In this document: positions 5,977 through 8,652 of the stretch, one piece after another
Layout of the letters: each line of letters begins with the position of its first letter
Numbering within the stretch: the stretch's first letter is position 1
DNA from: an uncultured Streptococcus sp.
Lineage (GTDB): Bacteria > Bacillota > Bacilli > Lactobacillales > Streptococcaceae
Direction: 5' to 3'
DNA length: 8,652 nt
Assembly (NCBI GenBank): GCA_916048145.1
Contig: CAJZGT010000052.1
Span: forward strand, 1 to 8,652
The notes under the pieces: generated by a model
Database searches by the model: none
Seen by the model: the letters and a program-made list of their open reading frames with translations, nothing else
Told to the model about the DNA's origin: nothing
Program-made: the position numbers and the translations under genes

Positions 5977-7737
5977 TTACTCCATTCTTCTTTTTTGGGA
6001 TATCAATCGTTGCAATTCTTCTAAGGCTGTGTCTGTATCTCCTACATGGCTAGCTTCCTGCACTTTCTTTTTAATCCTTAAATTGTCCTTAGTGAGGAGG
6101 GCACGGTTTCGAGATTCTTCCACTTCCACTAGTTCCTGAGGTAAGATTTCAGATGGTAAATCAAGAGCAAGCACTTGATACCAGGCAGTTTCAACTTCAG
6201 GTGACTGATGGGAGAGGTCCTCTGATCCGATTTTTCCCTGCTCACTTAATAATTCGTAAAGAATCTGAAATTCTGGGGTATCAAAGAAAAAATCATCTCG
6301 CAAACGATAATCATTCAAAATAACTGGATTCTCAGCCATCCTATAAAGGAGATGAGCTTCTGCTCTCATAACTGCTGTCAGTTGCCGAGTCACAGGTAAA
6401 CTGATTGCTACTGGTGCAGGACGCTCCTTGACCCTCTCCTGCCTTTGGACAATCCGACTTTCATTTACAATCTGTTCCACCTGCTGATAATCAAAGGAAG
6501 GCAGGTTGTCCGCCAGAATGTGGATGTAAGAATTTTGAGCAGTGATAGACTTTTCTTTGGCGATTAAGGGTGCAATCTTTTCAATGAACTCAATTTGCGC
6601 CTGCAAGTTATCGCTATTTTCCGGCTTAAGTTGGTGAATATAAAATTCTATGGGACTAATCCGAGTCTTGGTTAAGAGATAAGCCAGGTCTTCAGCAGAA
6701 TTCTTTTGTAAATACTCATCTGGATCCATGGAATCAGGTACTCGGACAACTTCCACTGAGAAATCTTTTAATTCCTCCAACGCTTTTGCTGTTGCTGCCT
6801 GCCCTGCCTTATCACCATCGTAGCTGAGGACAATCTTTTTAGTAAAGTGTTTGAGATGGTCAATATGTTCCTTGCTCAGAACCGTTCCCATGGAAGCTAC
6901 AGCATTCTCTATACCAGCACGGTAGGCGGCTATAACATCCATAAAACCTTCCATCAAGTAGAGTTCTGGGATTTTCCCGGTTCCTTTTTTAGCCTTGTCC
7001 AAATGATACAATTCATAACTCTTGTTAAAAATTGAAGTTGAGCGACTATTTTTATACTTGGCAGTCTGATTATCTGTTTCTTGCCAGATACGACCTGAAA
7101 AGGCAATGACCTGCCCCTTATCATTGGTCAAAGGAAAGATGATACGTCCGAAAAAAGTATCATGAAACTGATTACCGTCCGATAAGTAAAACAAGCCCGA
7201 ATCCAGTAAATCCTTTTCCTCAAACTTATCAGCCAAACGTTGATAGAGATAGGTTCTCTCTGCTGGAGCCAACCCAATCTGGAAGTGCTTCAGAACTTCG
7301 TCTGTCAACCCTCGCTTATATAGATAAGACCTTGCTTCTTCTCCCATCTTGGTCGTCATGAGAATTGCATGGTAAAATCGTGCAGCTTCTTCATGCATAT
7401 CATATAGAGCCTGATGAGGGGAAACCTGTTGAGGACGAGACGGGACAGGCATTGTTAATTGAATACCGACACGCTCTCCTAAGAGTTGAACGGCTTCCAT
7501 GAATGACACACCTTGATATTCTTCGATGAACTTAAAAACATCTCCTGAGCGCCCACAACCAAAACAGTGATAAAACTGCTTATCTTCCACAACGTTGAAA
7601 GAAGGAGTCTTTTCACCATGAAAAGGACAGAGCCCTAAATAGTTCCGTCCAGCCTTCTGCAAAGAAATCACATCACCTATGACTTCCACAATGTTGGCAT
7701 TGTTTTTGATTTCTTCAATGACTTGTTTGTCAACCAT
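5977..7737 (-). CDS. dnaG: DNA primase DnaG
   Basis: This 586-residue primase makes RNA primers at the replication fork together with DnaB/DnaC-type helicase. The N-terminal zinc-binding domain has CPFH (C37, H40) and CFGC (C58, C61). The catalytic core follows with the TOPRIM acidic residues in LMEGFMD (E263) and YDGDKAG (D307, D309) and the DPDEYL motif at 338-343. The C-terminal helicase-interacting domain covers about 450-586 and ends QKRRME. The start at ATG 7735-7737 is fixed by a full Shine-Dalgarno GGAGGT 7 nt upstream. An in-frame ATG at 7750-7752 would add five residues but overlaps that site. The stretch after residue 92 ([13 protein letters not shown]) and parts of the C-terminal domain differ from the pneumococcal protein as I recall it. 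Transcription likely starts from the promoter at 7776-7804. Confidence 0.99.
   Translation of the reverse strand: MVDKQVIEEIKNNANIVEVIGDVISLQKAGRNYLGLCPFHGEKTPSFNVVEDKQFYHCFGCGRSGDVFKFIEEYQGVSFMEAVQLLGERVGIQLTMPVPSRPQQVSPHQALYDMHEEAARFYHAILMTTKMGEEARSYLYKRGLTDEVLKHFQIGLAPAERTYLYQRLADKFEEKDLLDSGLFYLSDGNQFHDTFFGRIIFPLTNDKGQVIAFSGRIWQETDNQTAKYKNSRSTSIFNKSYELYHLDKAKKGTGKIPELYLMEGFMDVIAAYRAGIENAVASMGTVLSKEHIDHLKHFTKKIVLSYDGDKAGQAATAKALEELKDFSVEVVRVPDSMDPDEYLQKNSAEDLAYLLTKTRISPIEFYIHQLKPENSDNLQAQIEFIEKIAPLIAKEKSITAQNSYIHILADNLPSFDYQQVEQIVNESRIVQRQERVKERPAPVAISLPVTRQLTAVMRAEAHLLYRMAENPVILNDYRLRDDFFFDTPEFQILYELLSEQGKIGSEDLSHQSPEVETAWYQVLALDLPSEILPQELVEVEESRNRALLTKDNLRIKKKVQEASHVGDTDTALEELQRLISQKRRME
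5980..5983 (-). promoter_or_regulatory. rpoD Shine-Dalgarno embedded in the dnaG end
   Basis: GGAG spans the final Met and Glu codons of dnaG, 5 nt before the rpoD ATG; the dnaG TAA lies in the spacer. Ribosomes finishing dnaG would load directly at rpoD. Confidence 0.8.
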
Positions 7738-7744
7738 ACACAAT

Positions 7745-7750
7745 ACCTCC
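7745..7750 (-). promoter_or_regulatory. consensus Shine-Dalgarno fixing the dnaG start
   Basis: GGAGGT lies 7 nt upstream of ATG 7735-7737. It overlaps the alternative ATG at 7750-7752, which is therefore not the start. Confidence 0.9.
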
Positions 7751-7775
7751 ATCTTATCATAGTTTCACGTAAACT

Positions 7776-7804
7776 AGTATAGCTTATTTCTGAAAAAAAG
7801 TAAA
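7776..7804 (-). promoter_or_regulatory. probable sigma-A promoter of the dnaG-rpoD operon
   Basis: The minus strand has TTTACT (7799-7804) and TATACT (7776-7781) separated by exactly 17 nt. These match 4/6 and 5/6 of the -35 and -10 consensus. A T-rich stretch lies in the spacer. Initiation near 7768-7770 would leave a leader of about 30 nt containing the GGAGGT site. It lies between the upstream terminator and dnaG, where a promoter is expected. Confidence 0.7.
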
Positions 7805-7864
7805 CCATTTCATACGCTTTCCGTAATTCTCTTTGCCTTATTTTTCTAGATAGAAAAGAAAGTT

Positions 7865-7901
7865 AAAAAACTCAGAAACACTTTAATGCTTCTAAGTTTT
7901 T
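7865..7901 (-). terminator. hairpin terminator after the ABC ATPase gene
   Basis: On the minus strand AAAACTTAGAAGCA (7887-7900) pairs with TGTTTCTGAGTTTT (7867-7880) over 14 bp with two G-T pairs and a 6-nt loop. The stem runs into six T (A at 7865-7870). It lies about 30 nt after the ATPase stop and about 60 nt before the dnaG -35, cleanly separating the two units. Confidence 0.85.
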
Positions 7902-7933
7902 CTTCTCTATTTTTTAATGAAAATAAAGTTTAT

Positions 7934-8652
7934 CTATTCAAATAATTGATAGTAGTCTGAGATTTTCATCTTGGCTTTTTCTTCATTATTAAGATCTTGA
8001 ATTATACGACCTTCCTTCATTACAATCAGACGATTGCCGTATTTAAGAGCATCTTCCATATGGTGGGTAATCATAAGAGCTGTCAGCTGACCTTTCTTGA
8101 CAAATTCGTCTGTCAATTCCATCAAGGATACACTGGTCTTTGGATCAAGGGCCGCAGTATGCTCATCTAATAGGAGTAATTCAGGTCGCTTCAAGGTTGC
8201 CATCAAGAGACTCAAAGCCTGTCTTTGCCCACCTGATAAGAACTCAATCGGTGTATTCAAGTGTTTCTCAAGACCATTTCCTACTTTTTCAATGATAGCC
8301 TGAAATTCATCCTTGTAGCTAGCCAGTCGTCTCGGAAACAGTCCACGTTTTTCACCACGAAACTTGGCAATTAAAAGATTTTCAGCGACCGTCATACGAG
8401 GAGCTGTCCCCATCTTCGGATCTTGGAAGACACGAGACAGATACTTGGCCCGCTTTTCTGGTGAAAACTTAGTAACATCTTCACCCAAGATACGAATAGT
8501 TCCACTGGTTAATGACAAGGTTCCTGCAATAGTGTTAAAGAGGGTCGATTTACCAGCACCATTTCCACCTAAAATCGTGATAAAGTCCTGTTCAAAGATT
8601 TCTAAGGAAACATCATTTAAAATAATCTTTTCTTCATCAAAGCCATTTTTAA
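7934..8652 (-). CDS. ABC transporter ATP-binding protein, C-terminal 238 residues (5' end outside window)
   Basis: The frame is open from the right edge to TAG at 7934-7936. The visible 238 residues hold a near-complete nucleotide-binding domain: Walker A GGNGAGKST (residues 28-36 of the visible part), Q-loop VFQDP near 76, signature LSGGQ at 138-142, Walker B LLLLDE at 158-163 and the H-loop ITHH near 195. It powers import or export with a permease that is not in the window. The apparent TTG start at 8516-8518 is false because the Walker A motif lies upstream of it. In pneumococcus the ATPase next to dnaG belongs, as I recall, to a transporter with a tryptophan/tyrosine-type (ABC_sub_bind) binding protein; that substrate is inferred from gene order only. 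The gene ends just before a strong terminator. Confidence 0.95.
   Translation of the reverse strand, partial: KNGFDEEKIILNDVSLEIFEQDFITILGGNGAGKSTLFNTIAGTLSLTSGTIRILGEDVTKFSPEKRAKYLSRVFQDPKMGTAPRMTVAENLLIAKFRGEKRGLFPRRLASYKDEFQAIIEKVGNGLEKHLNTPIEFLSGGQRQALSLLMATLKRPELLLLDEHTAALDPKTSVSLMELTDEFVKKGQLTALMITHHMEDALKYGNRLIVMKEGRIIQDLNNEEKAKMKISDYYQLFE

Noticed and set aside
7738..7752. Alternative dnaG start five codons upstream
   Set aside because: That ATG is part of the Shine-Dalgarno region (ATGGAGGT) that serves the ATG at 7735-7737.
8491..8498. A second TACGAATA cin-box match, plus strand
   Set aside because: It is inside the ABC ATPase coding region, again from Arg-Ile codons, with no plus-strand gene to drive.

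Overview
The window is chromosomal DNA of a low-GC Gram-positive coccus, almost certainly a Streptococcus of the mitis group (mitis, oralis or pneumoniae relatives). The basis is the gene set and order, which I recognise from pneumococcus: an ABC transporter ATPase, dnaG, rpoD, an MIP18-family gene, cpoA, a second lipid glycosyltransferase, small membrane proteins and obg. DnaG differs from the pneumococcal protein as I remember it in several stretches, so a close relative seems more likely than S. pneumoniae itself. Species assignment is an inference. No mobile element, CRISPR array, rRNA or tRNA was seen.

All recognised complete genes lie on the minus strand, so transcription runs from the right edge to the left. 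Right block (about 7865-8652): the C-terminal 238 residues of an ABC transporter ATPase, closed by a strong hairpin terminator. Next (about 4440-7804): a sigma-A-type promoter drives dnaG (primase), rpoD (housekeeping sigma factor) and a SufT/MIP18-like Fe-S assembly gene. dnaG and rpoD are only 2 nt apart. The block ends in a long imperfect hairpin.

The third block (about 1590-4421) starts with a perfect extended -10 box placed so close to the cpoA ATG that the transcript is predicted to be leaderless or nearly so. cpoA and the following glycosyltransferase are the two expected steps of membrane glycolipid synthesis (diacylglycerol to glucosyl-DAG to galactosyl-glucosyl-DAG). The same run of genes carries a 63-aa PspC-domain protein and a 44-aa DUF4044 membrane protein, and ends at a modest terminator or attenuator.

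Left block (about 50-1573): the ribosome-associated GTPase gene obg and a 52-aa hypothetical gene whose Shine-Dalgarno overlaps the obg stop codon. A clear hairpin terminator with A/T tracts on both sides follows. At the extreme left edge, 16 sense codons and a stop on the plus strand look like the tail of a convergent gene.

The window is mostly ordinary core genome. The most interesting points are the predicted leaderless cpoA promoter with its upstream hairpin, and the grouping of glycolipid synthases with two very small membrane proteins.
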